In this document: one piece after another, positions 1 through 9,452 of the stretch
How the letters are laid out: each line of letters opens with the position of its first letter
How positions within the stretch are numbered: position 1 is the stretch's first letter
NCBI GenBank assembly: GCA_023213395.1
Contig: CM041465.1
Span: 220,479,741-220,543,740 of the forward strand
Direction: 5' to 3'
Source: Cycas panzhihuaensis
Lineage: Eukaryota; Cycadophyta
DNA: 64,000 nt
The notes under the pieces: model-generated
Seen by the model: the letters and a program-made list of their open reading frames with translations, nothing else
Database searches by the model: none
What the model was told of the DNA's origin: nothing
Program-made: the position numbers and the translations under genes

Positions 1-97
1 GACATGAGGGCCAAAAGAGCCCCAAATCTCAGGCGGAGAGAGATTTGAGAGAGAGAGAGAGAGAGAGGTAATAATAGCTGACATGAGACTGACTTGA

Positions 98-2026
98 AGT
101 GTTTTGGTGAATAGTCGCCCTCGCGGTAGATAACCGCGAGAACGTTGGTATGGCTATGCTGAGTTACATGGAGATGATGACTCAGGAGGATAGGGACATG
201 CTAGAGAGGTGTGGCCTATACAAGGCCCTCAAGACACCTCAAGACACGCCGGACTGCAGGTCAGGCCGGTGGATATAGTGTCCCATTGGGACCTGAGGAG
301 GCATGTGTTCCACCTACCATGTGTGGGGATGTGATGGTCACGCCGAGGGATATCCCGTGGACATCGGGAGTTCCGAATGGGAGGCCGGTGAGACTCGGGA
401 CGTTACCCAAAGACCGAGGCAAAGACAGGGAGGCATCTCTGTTCTTCACAGGAGCTGGCAGGTGGGATCAGAGGGGAGCACCCCTCCAGACAGTTCTATT
501 ATCTGGGATTACTTGAGTGAGGAAGATGATCATATTGTGCATTCTGTTCCAGATTTACCGGAAGAAGAATTATGGAGAGATTCCAGGAGGATGGATGGAT
601 GCAGTTCGCCACTGCGAAGCCGGCGAGAGGATGGATCGCGTACTCGATAGCGACAAACCTAGTCGCACAGCTGGACACTATCAGGACGTCCGGCAGAGGA
701 GGACTATCACACTGACACCGTTACGGTGTTGGTATTTCGATCACTTGGCGGCGGCACTGGCCGGGACCTCACCCTATCACGCATCGTGCCCGATGGTCCA
801 TGATGGCGACTGATCGAGGGGGACAGAGGACAGAGCCCACGTCAGACGATCGGTGGAGGCCACATCACTAGACCTCCTCACCCTCCCAGACTACATAGCT
901 GAGCCGTACAGGACGGTGAGGTGGGATAGTGACGATGAGGCGGGCGGAGCAGGAGTGCCCGCGGGAGATGACAGCAGTGATGATGGGGATGATGGAGATA
1001 GTGGAGACAGCGGGGCCAGCCCGTCACGACCTGCAGGGGAGGCAGGTCCTTCAGGGACAGCAGGACAGGCAGAGGGTCCATCCGGGGCTGCCGGAGGAGA
1101 GGCAGGCCCATCAGGAGTGCAGGGCGAGGTCAGAGGGCCCGTGACTAGGGCCCGCAGGCTACAGATCGTGATGGGATCCGCAGGGACGAGAGCTGGGGCC
1201 ACCCCCACGAGGAGAGGGACCCAGGCAGAGGAGGTGCCCGAAGACGAGGCACCTGCAGCTGGCGAAGAGCCAGGAGGAGAGGATGCCGCGCGACCGGAGG
1301 ATCAAAGGCCACAAAGCAGTGAGAGCCAACCTTTTCCAAAGTCATTTAGCATCCAGATAGAAGTTTGGTTTGGTTTGATCATGGTATATAGACTGACACA
1401 TGGCGTGTTGCATTGGCAGGTACAGCAGAGATCAGGAGACTGATAGAGGCTGTGGCGAGGGAGATATTCCCTTAGGTGTATGCAGAGGGGCAACCGCCCA
1501 TCCAGGCAGGCGATGAGCCTAGAGCGGCAGGAGCCCACAGAGAGGCGTTCGCCCCGATGGTGAGGGTGAGGGACATATGGGCTGCAGAGTCCCAAGAGCA
1601 TGCCACATCCCAGGGACGACTGCAGCAGGAGAGAGACGACGCGAGGTGCGAGAGGGACGACGCGCGGCGCGAGAGAGACGAGCTGCAAGGACGGGTCCAG
1701 ACTCTAGAGGCTGTGGTGGTGCAAAGTGAGATAGCGAGAGCAGACCCGGATGATAATCGCCACAGGCGTCTCGGGATGACAGAGGAGGTACTCGGGAGAG
1801 CGGATCGTATCCGTGCCGATACGATCAGCTAGTAGCACAGATGGTCTCAAGGTCGAGCCGGAGCAGGACACGGACCCATACGGCAGCGACGACCCCGAGA
1901 CGACCTAGGGATGAGGAGAGCGAGGCAGCCATGAGGCCTGTGAGGAGCCTCGGAGGCATGTGGTCCCCAAGAGAGGGATCACAGAGACCGGGAGATGGCA
2001 CCCCAGGAACGGGGCCACAGCAGTAG
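98..2026 (+). pseudogene. Antisense ORF of Gypsy-1: plant-mobile-domain-like protein with coiled-coil C terminus
   Basis: It reads opposite to gag-pol, between pol and the 3' LTR, and matches a diverged copy in Gypsy-E (minus strand, 61050-63110). Reading piecewise through frameshifts: ENVGMAMLSYMEMM, then TQEDRDMLERCGLYKALKTP (from ~143), VDIVSHWDLRRHVFHLPC (~272-325) and VMVTPRDIPWTSGVPNGRPV (~330-390). This resembles the start of the plant mobile domain (PF10536: W...R..TFHLP.GEMT.TLEDV). NYGEIPGGWMDAVRHCEA (~558-612) and NLVAQLDTIRTSGRGGLSH (~655-710) also match Gypsy-E. An acidic and Gly/Pro-rich linker follows (853-1318), then a probable intron, a coiled coil (1476-1800, with repeated ERDDA/ERDEL) and an Arg/Ser/Thr-rich tail ending at 2026. 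At least three frameshifts and one stop break it. No function is proven; domain assignment is by eye. Confidence 0.7.
1319..1419 (+). other. Probable spliceosomal intron in the Gypsy-1 antisense ORF
   Basis: A GTGAGA donor at 1319, a CTGAC branch-like site near 1392 and a TTGCATTGGCAG acceptor ending at 1419 bound an AT-rich 101-bp stretch inside GC-rich coding DNA. Removing it joins the acidic frame (from 853) to the coiled-coil frame (around 1476) in phase, through an AGT codon. Gypsy-E has an AT-rich gap at the same place, at about 61675-61790 on the other strand, ending in TTGGCAAG. Splicing is inferred, not shown. Confidence 0.6.
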
Positions 2027-2691
2027 GACATGTATATGCAGATTTGACAGGGGAAAGCACGGGCCTCCAGGGGGTCATATATAGGGCCATACGATTGTAC
2101 CCCCCTGCAAGGACACCAGCTTCCCAGGATGTATGACGATATGATTTTTGATATGTATATATATATGCATGGGGTGATTGGAACCCCATTTGGATATGAG
2201 ATGTTGTATATGATGTGTCGTATGTGGATGATATGTATATTTATTTTTGTGTATTGTGAATGTTATGTTGTAGATGTTTTATGTTGTGGATATTTTGTTA
2301 TATGATGCACACGTTTCCTCCCATGTACGACCACACGCCTAACAGGGGCACACACACACACCGTGAGCGGGACGACATAGAAGTGTGAGGTTAGGGAGCA
2401 GGACGGAGTACATGTCTACAGGAGAGCATAGCGGGATATGCGAAGGAAACGGCGGGCAGGAAAGGGGAGCAACGATGCCCCCAAGTGTCCTCCTGGTTGG
2501 GGGATGCCCAAGCAAGACGACACAAGGGCTCCCGAGAGAATATGGGAACGCGGGTTCCGCGGAAGGAACCGAAAAGAAGAAGAAGGAGTCCATCTTAAAT
2601 TGCCACTCTACCCGTGGTTGGGTAGAATGGGGACAACCTAAGATGGTAGTTTAGGCTCATTTCGGAGCAAGGCGAAGGGATCGCCAAGGGA
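2027..2691. other. Spacer between pol and antisense ORF of Gypsy-1
   Basis: Both frames converge on this 665-bp stretch. It contains TG/TA-rich simple sequence (2140-2290) and a CA run (2348-2361), and no credible gene. The matching spacer of Gypsy-E (60058-61050) carries the expanded TG/TA microsatellite, so simple repeats seem to be a lasting property of this spacer. Confidence 0.6.
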
Positions 2692-3165
2692 TCATACGTA
2701 AAACTTCTTAAGGAACATCCCATTAACGGCTTTCTCAAATTCGAGCCCTTCCAGGGTGGCTATCCTATAAGCACCATTATCGAGGGATTCGATAATGACG
2801 AAAGGACCAACCCATCGGGGTTTGAATTTGGTCAAACGGTCATGGAGATATTCGAGCTTGAGGACGTAGTCCCCAGGAAACAAAGGGCGGAAACGAAGGC
2901 GTTTATCGTGAGCCCTTTGTGAGCGGGCTTTGGATGCTAGGTTAGCCTGATAAGCGGCTAAGCGTCTCTCATCCAAAGCTTCGAGGTCGAGCAGGCGGGC
3001 CTGCCGGATCGACTCTTCGTCGATGAAATCTCGAAGGGAGACTCGCAAGGAAGGGATCTCCACCTCCGATGGGAGCACCGCCTCAATACCGTAGACCAGG
3101 GAGAACGGGGTCATTCCCGTGGCGGAACGGATAAAGGTACGATAAGCCCATAAGGCAGAGGGCAA
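2692..3165 (-). pseudogene. Gypsy-1 integrase C-terminal domain
   Basis: This continues the integrase after the frameshift near 3150. It opens with SALWAYRTFIRSATGMTPF and SLVYGIEAVLPSEVEIPSL, standard for gypsy integrases. It ends with a C-terminal beta-barrel-like region (PGDYVLKLEYLHDRLTKFK, WVGPFVIIESLDNGAYRIA) and a stop directly after LKKFYV. No chromodomain follows, so this is not a chromovirus. Gypsy-E ends with the same residues at about 60058. Beyond the stop the strand is non-coding for about 660 bases before the antisense frame ends. Confidence 0.85.
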
Positions 3166-4478
3166 CTGAAGGTGCCACTCCCTTTGGGATTGAGCAACGG
3201 TTTTCTTGAGGATGCTGACAAGAGTCTTATTAAAGACTCCACCTGGCCATTTGCCTGAGGGTAATAAGGGGAAGAAGTCTTATGAGAGATTTTGAACTTC
3301 TCACAAAGCTCGTCCACCTCCTTATTACAGAAAGGAGTTCCATTGTCAGTGATTAGGACATCCGGAATTCCGAAACGGCAAATGATGTGCTGGTAAATGA
3401 ACGTGGCAATTGTTTTGCCGGGGGTAGTGATCAAGGGGATGGCCTCCACCCATTTGGTGAAATACTCCATGGCAGTCAAGATGAACTTGTGTTGCGATGA
3501 CGAAGGTGGGGAGATAGCTCCGATGAGGTCTAGTCCCCACTGAGCGAAAGGCCACAGCGAAACAATAGGATGCAAGGCCTCGGAAGGCACATGGGAAATG
3601 TTGGCGTGCTCTTGACATCGCCGACATTTCTGAGCAAAGGCATGGGCATCTTTAAAAAGAGATGGCCAAAAGTAGCCCATGCGAAGGATCCTCTGAGCCA
3701 TAGACTGGCCCCCAAAGTGACCTCCACAAATGCCGTGGTGGCATTCGCGAAGCACCTGGTCGGCTTCGTCAGCGGTGACGCAGCGGAGGAGGATCCCATC
3801 GAAGGACCTCTTATACAATACCTCGTCCACGATGAGGTACTGCCTGGCAAAAATCTGGATACAAGATTTAACTTTGTTACTAGCGTCGGGGCGGTATTGC
3901 TGCTGCGTGAGATACCACACTATGTCACCGTACCACTCATTGTCGATGAGTGGATGGGGAGGAGCTCCCTGAATCGTCAAGATAAACTCATCGGGGAGAG
4001 AGTCGTCAACGGGAGTATCAAAGGAGTTAGGGATAGGGGCGTCCGCAAGTTGCTCGGCCACTATCATGCCCTTCTTTGATTTTCTGTTAATGATAAGGAG
4101 ATCAAATTCTTGGAGTAGGACGGCCCAACGACCGGCCCTACCTGTCAAATCCAAACGAGTTAGTAAGTATCTCAAGGGATCGGATTGAACGATCACCTTG
4201 GTAGTGTTTCCGAGAAAGTAGTGCCTAAACTTCTTGGTGGCATGGACCAAGGAGAGGCATTCCTTCTCGGCAGGGGAATAGTTAAGCTCAGCAGCCACAA
4301 GAGTGCGACTGATGAAATATGAGTCGTCCTCCTGAGCGAGCATAGCGCCCAAGGACTCATCAGTCGCTGAGGTATACAAGATGAAGGGCCTATCGAACCG
4401 GGGAGGCGCCAACGTAGGAGCGGAAGCTAAGGCTTCCTTGAGTCCTTCGAAGGCCTTTTGGGTCTTGTCGGACTGCAA
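3111..4478 (-). pseudogene. Gypsy-1 RNase H and integrase
   Basis: RNase H occupies about residues 29-127, with acidic residues D40 (SATDES), E71 (SPAEKECL) and D100 (VQSDPL). A linker of about 115 residues follows, with no second RNase H domain. The integrase has a zinc-binding HHCC region (HH at 247-248, H254, C285, C288) and the catalytic triad D317 (GLDLIG), D378 (ITDNGTPF) and E414 (GQVES), giving the D,D(35)E spacing. All three catalytic residues are present. The frame runs off after residue 415 through a frameshift near 3150, and the last ~40 residues of this frame are not integrase. Confidence 0.9.
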
Positions 4479-4571
4479 AAGGAGCCCTTCTTCAATAGGT
4501 TTGTGAGGGGTTTAGCGCTCACGCCGGGTTGGCTAAGAAGCGCTGAGGAAACCGAGCACGCCAGAAACGAC

Positions 4572-5165
4572 TTAACTGCCGTTGAGTTCTAGGTGGCGGC
4601 ATGTCGAGGATCGCCTCGACTTTGTCGTGGTCGATCTGAATTCCGCTGATACGAGGAATCCAAGGAGTTTGCCCGAGGTAACGGCAAACACACATTTAAG
4701 CGGATTAAGGCTGACGTGATACTCGCGACATCGTGAGAAGATGGCACGCAAGTCGGAAGGGTGATGGGCTCTCACGTGGGAAAGACCCATCATATCATCC
4801 ATAAAGACCTCCAACGTGTCGTTGATGAGGTCGTGGAAGATGAAATGCATGGCTCTTTGGTAAGTAGCACCTGCATTTCTAAGGCCAAAGGGCATCGCCT
4901 TGTAGGCGAAGGTACCCCAAGGAGTAGTGAAGGCCGTCTTATGGCGGTCTTCGGGAGAAATCTGAATTTGGTTGTAACCGGAGAAGCCGTCCATTAGGGA
5001 CATCACTTCGAATCCGACGGTGCAATCAATGATCTGATCTAAAAAGGGTAACGGGAAATTGTCCTTAGGACAAGCGTTGTTGATGTCGCGAAAGTCGACA
5101 CATATACGAATTGCCTGCTCTTTTAGCAACGGGAACAATGTTGGAGACCCACTTGGGGTAGTCAA
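4572..5165 (-). pseudogene. Gypsy-1 reverse transcriptase core
   Basis: This copies element RNA into DNA. It begins in the frame that follows the frameshift near 5110. Visible motifs are ICVDFRDINNACPKDNFPLP, then LMDGFSGYNQIQISPED with the first catalytic Asp, TPWGTFAYKAMPFGLRNAGA, and the catalytic FMDD box at residues 121-124 (about 4794-4805). FMDD is one of the accepted Y/F-x-D-D forms and is intact here, unlike in Gypsy-E, where it reads FMDN. The frame ends near 4572, and about 90 bases of shifted sequence separate it from the RNase H frame. These motifs are the basis for the Tat-like assignment. Confidence 0.9.
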
Positions 5166-7380
5166 TAGAAGTAATGAGCCCAGCGTCCAGAAGCTTCTCT
5201 ACCTCCAACTTGACGGCTGCAGAGAGCTTCGGGTGAAGGGGACGCTGCTTCTGGCGCACAGGGCAGGCGCCAGGAAGGGTGGTGAGGTTATGAGTGACAA
5301 TCGAGGGGTCGATTCCCTTCATGTCAGCATAATCCCAAGCGAAAATATCTCGAAACTCCTGGAACAGAAGGGAGTATTCCTTTACCTCATCAGGAGAACA
5401 TTCCAACCCAACCTTAATGACCTTACCTGGGGCCAAGACTACGTCCTGGGTTGCCCCCATGCACATGGCGTTGCCCTCCTCGAAGTGGAGAGGGGCAAGA
5501 TCAACGGGAGGCGGAGGAATAAGAGACGGGATCGGATCAGCAAGCGTGGATCTGATCACGAGGATCTTCCGGTGACCAAGCTGGTGGTGACCAGAAGGCA
5601 GGTTAGGCGCAAGGCCTGCTAGATACTCGAGCAGGGCTTCATCGTCCTCGAAATAATCCACCCCATGGATGACCTTACTTCGAGTAGGAGAAGCACCAGA
5701 GGGAGTGAGAGCAACGGGACCGTGATGACCATCGGGTTGCTCAGCTTCCTCACGGAGATCTGAAGGAAAAATGGAAAGGTGCCCCTCAGAAGGAGCGCAA
5801 GGCAATTCCTCAAAACCATTACCTACGGGGGGTAATGAAAAAGGAAAACTGTCGACAGGCGGGTCAACACGAGTGATGACATGTGACACGCACGAGGGGC
5901 TAGCCTCACCAACGAGAGAGGTTCTAGATGGGGATCTAGAACAAGACAGGTGCGACCTATTGGCGCGAAGGAAAGAGACGGGGTGGAGACAATCCTCGTC
6001 TTCGTCGAGCGACTCATCATCGCTGAACGAAGCAAGGTACCCGTAACTCCCAACGCCAATAGGGGCGAACCGCGTGAGACTAGGAGGAGAAGACGCGGGG
6101 TCTTCTTCGGATGGGTTAGGTATCCCAATAGAGCAAGCCAAGGCATGAGTGGATGAACCTTGGTTTGCTGAACTGGTAGAGCGAGTTTGTTTAGTAAAAG
6201 GGTGTTCGCGGGGGATCACTCTCATTCGTCCATCATGGACGAATTTAAGTTGTCCCCAAAGGGTCGAGCACACGGCTCCCATTTGATCGAGCCAAGGATG
6301 ACCTAGAAGGAGGTTGTAATCCACATCAACGTCAAGGACCACAACGTCGGCAAGAACGGTCTTACCCTCAAGGGTAAGCGGAATCGCGACAGATCCCAAA
6401 GGGGTCTTCTCGCTACCGTCATACCCTTGGCATCGCCAGGGAATGGGTTCCAAGGCGGAAATACCAAGCTCTTGCATTACACACAAGGGCATGGCATTGA
6501 CGGAAGAACCGTTATCGACAACAGTTCTTCGAAGAGTACAATCAGGCATGTCGATGGTGATGGTGAATGGGAACTTCCACTGACGTTCCCTTTCACCGGC
6601 AGGGGGAAGATCCTTAGGATCAAAGGAAATAGCGGGTCCACAACCTTGGGCGACACCCAAAGCGTGGACAGGTACATCACTCGATCCTAAAGCTTCCAGG
6701 AGGAGGGCCCGCTGCTTGGGACAACTCCTCAGAACGTCCATCAAGGACATTCCTGCGGCGACCGTATGGAGCTCGTCCACGACGGAGAAAGGCTTACCCT
6801 TCCCAATAGGTTGGGTAAGTGCCCTTCGGAAATCGTAACGACCCGGGCATACAGGAATAGCCTTGGGAAAGAGAGGGACTTCTGGAGGAAGGGTCTCCGG
6901 AAGAGGGTCGAAAGGAGCGGGAGGACAAAAAGCTCCCGCTGCTTCCTTAGCGGCTTGAGATCGCGTAAGGGCAAAAGTAGGAGTTGCTTCAAGCAACTGG
7001 ATCACCTTCTTCCCCCTGTTCCGGGGTCGTGAAGGCGACGAGGTGCGATGGCTAGGAGAACGAGAAGAGGAAGAAGAATTCCTAGCGCCCTTCCCTTTAT
7101 CGCGGGAAGGACGGGATCGGCGATCCTCCTCCATTCTGATTGTTCTTGGTTTGGGTATTGCGATCACGTTCCCCGTGCTTAGGGAACGGATCCTTATGAA
7201 CTGGTTGATCCAAATTAGGCCTTGAGGCCCGTTTGGGGGAAGGATCGCGCCGAGGGGCATCCTTTGGATGCTGGGCCCTACAACGCGAATCGTCATGGAA
7301 GCAATCTCCATGAATGGAGCACCACTTCTTTTCAAGCGGGGGGTCAGACCTCCTCGCTTGAGAGGACTGGGCGTGTCCAT
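5065..7380 (-). pseudogene. Gypsy-1 protease and N-terminal reverse transcriptase
   Basis: An open frame of 771 codons. Its first ~80 residues are gag tail read out of frame; the true pol frame starts around residue 82. A retropepsin domain spans about residues 270-395. Its active site is VVDNGSS (residues 287-293), where D289 is the catalytic Asp and N replaces the more usual T or G, followed by the flap and the YNLLLGHPWLDQMG strand typical of Tat/Athila proteases. Next comes a Ser/Asp/Glu-rich spacer of about 250 residues, then the start of the reverse transcriptase (FAWDYADMKGIDPSIVTH, then LITSIDYPKWVSNIVPVAK). The frame is lost near 5110, where a frameshift moves the RT into the next reading frame. 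The Gypsy-E counterpart has the same order and spacer. Confidence 0.85.
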
Positions 7381-9289
7381 TCCTGGGAAGAGGAGCTTGG
7401 GTAGTTTGTTGGACTTGCTTGTTTGATGTAGGAGATGAAGGATCTTGAAGCTTGAGCTCCTTCATCGTACGCTCGAAGGAGCGTATAGCTGATGTGAGAG
7501 GGTCTAAAGTCCTCTCGGTAGGATGAGAGGAAGACCGCGTCGGCTGGGAAGGCTTGGTATCCTTGGTAGGGGGTGGTGCTTCACAGCGTTGTGAGGGCTT
7601 AAGAGGTTTCTTGAGACCCGCTTGGATCTCAATAGCCTCCAACGCCAAGCACTTGGCGATCGCAGAATCACATGTGGTCGCCCCCATCTTGAGGACTTCC
7701 ACGTGGACTTCGAGATGAAGCGCATTGACAAATAGGTCTCGCTTCAGCTCCTCGGGCAATGTTGCCTTAGTGGAGTGGAGCAAGTCGTGGAATCACCGCA
7801 CAAAGTCACGATTCATCTCATCGTGACCTTGTTTGAGCGAAAGAAGAGACTTCATTCCGCTCTCGAATGGACGAGCTACATCAAAATAGTTGATGAACTC
7901 ATCCACCAATTCTTTGGAATGAATGGATTGAATGGGCGGGGAGACTAGAACCATTTGAGGGCGTCACCCTGCAAGGATCTCGGGAATAGTTTCATCAAAA
8001 TATGGTTGTAAGCCCAGTAATCGATGCATGCCATAGAAAAACTATGGACATGCTCATTGGAATCTTGCGACGAAGTTCCATCGAACCTAGGAACTTCAGG
8101 GGGATGAGGCGGCAAGTTGGTTCGCAACGCCTCAACCGAAAGAGGGGTTGACCTAAAGTCCATGAAGGGGCGCACCCTTGCCTGAACCGTAGGATCAACG
8201 AATGTCGAAGTAGGTAACGCACAAGGAGCGGGTGGGGGTGGAACACCCATCCCTCCTTGAGGAAGCGCCCCTTGCTGAAAAGAGGCGTGGGGGTAGGTGC
8301 CTTGGAAGGGAGTCGGGTTCCCTTGCGAAGGCACAACGGATGGGATTGCGTTGGAAGAAGGGCAAGACGGATGTGGGCAGGGTTTTGCCCATATGGGCCA
8401 CCCGTAGGTGGAGCAACCCCATATGGGTGTAGCGGATCCACCCCATAAATGGGAAGACGGCTTCCTTTACCCTGCCCCCAAGGTTGAGAGGTATATCCTG
8501 GGGGAACGTAGAAGGAAGTACCAACGTCTTTGAGGGTGGAGGATGCGTGGGAGCGGATCCCACATGACTAGTGGTTGGAAAGCTAGTAGGGCCAATAGGC
8601 CTACTAGGGATGGTATGCGCCACATTAGGAGATGGCACATTGGTTTGATTAGGAGCGGGTATGCTAACCCTTAATTAAGGGAAAGACACACCGCGAGAAG
8701 ATCCTAAGGCATTAGGACCTTGATGAGGGACGGAAGGTGCCACGCACGCCCCCACTACAGGGAACGAGTGGGACGTACGTGTAGGCACGAAGGGATTTGT
8801 GGTCATAGGAAGGGTGGATGAGGATGAGGCATGAGGTGGGGGGGCGGAAGAGGAAGAAGCCCCTCCACGAAAGACATCCTCAAACCACCTAGGACGCGGT
8901 TGCAAGCGTGCTGCGCGGCAACACTCGTTGAAAGCTTCAACTACGTCAACAGGGGGAGTCCCGACACACTCGTAAGAGGTGATCGGAACCTCAAATAAGG
9001 TAGGATCCTCGGAACGTTCCTCATAAGAATTGCCAACTACGTGGCAACCCTCAAGAGGAACGGGTCCTTCTATGGCGTTGGTAGAAGGATGAGCATCGAA
9101 AGAAAGATGTTGGTCGTTTGGATAATAAAGGGGGTCGTCACCCTCTTGGGTGGACCCGGGAATAACAGGAGGAAAGGCATGGGTTTCCATGGCTGAAGTA
9201 TGGTAGGTCCAATTGGAAGAGTATCCCTCCATAGTCGGATCGGAGGTAGACCGCACAAACGACGAGAGAAACGCCGCATGCAAGGTCAA
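7097..9289 (-). pseudogene. Gypsy-1 gag, frameshifted
   Basis: Gag forms the particle that packages element RNA. The frame opens with ATG at 9287-9289, about 145 bases after the primer site. It has a stop near 8675 and frame changes between 8640 and 7945 and again near 7800-7940. The N-terminal part is Pro/Ser-rich. The Retrotrans_gag core lies at about 8080-7740 and contains ACIDYWAYNHILMK and LFPRSLQGDALKWF, continuing as LLHSTKATLPEELKRDL. A zinc knuckle near 7310 reads CSIHGDCFHDDSRC, a C-x2-H-x4-H-x4-C form of a kind seen in Tat/Athila gags. The frame then ends at 7097, overlapping the pol frame. In Gypsy-E the corresponding region stays in one frame, so the overlap is probably a frameshift mutation and not a programmed one. 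Confidence 0.8.
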
Positions 9290-9432
9290 CCGACAATGTT
9301 AGGAAAGGAGAAAAAGCGGTAAAACACATGCGTTGGGGGTCACCCAACGTGGAGATCGAGATAAGTATGAAAAGGATCACACAAGAGTAGCGAAACCAAC
9401 CGAAGAGAGCGAAACTAACTCCCTTACTGGCA

Positions 9433-9451
9433 GTCCCCAGTATGGTCGCCA
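9433..9451 (-). other. Primer binding site of Gypsy-1
   Basis: The minus strand reads TGGCGACCATACTGGGGAC one base inside the LTR end. TGGCGAC... followed by ...TGGGGAC resembles the tRNA-Arg-type primer sites reported for Ogre/Tat elements; this tRNA assignment is from memory. The equivalent site in Gypsy-E (53142-53160) differs only by G-to-A changes. Confidence 0.75.
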
Positions 9452-9452
9452 G

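Noticed and set aside
68-82. GTAATAATAGCTGA shared with about 50930 in the Gypsy-E LTR
   Set aside because: The orientation is wrong for the family alignment and the match is short, so it is probably chance.
878-1208. Open frames on the minus strand across the acidic linker
   Set aside because: They are reverse-strand shadows of a GC-rich, low-complexity coding stretch, with no motif and no counterpart in Gypsy-E.
7097-7380. Overlap of gag and pol frames as a programmed frameshift
   Set aside because: Gypsy-E reads through the same region in one frame apart from stops, so a simple frameshift mutation in Gypsy-1 is more likely.
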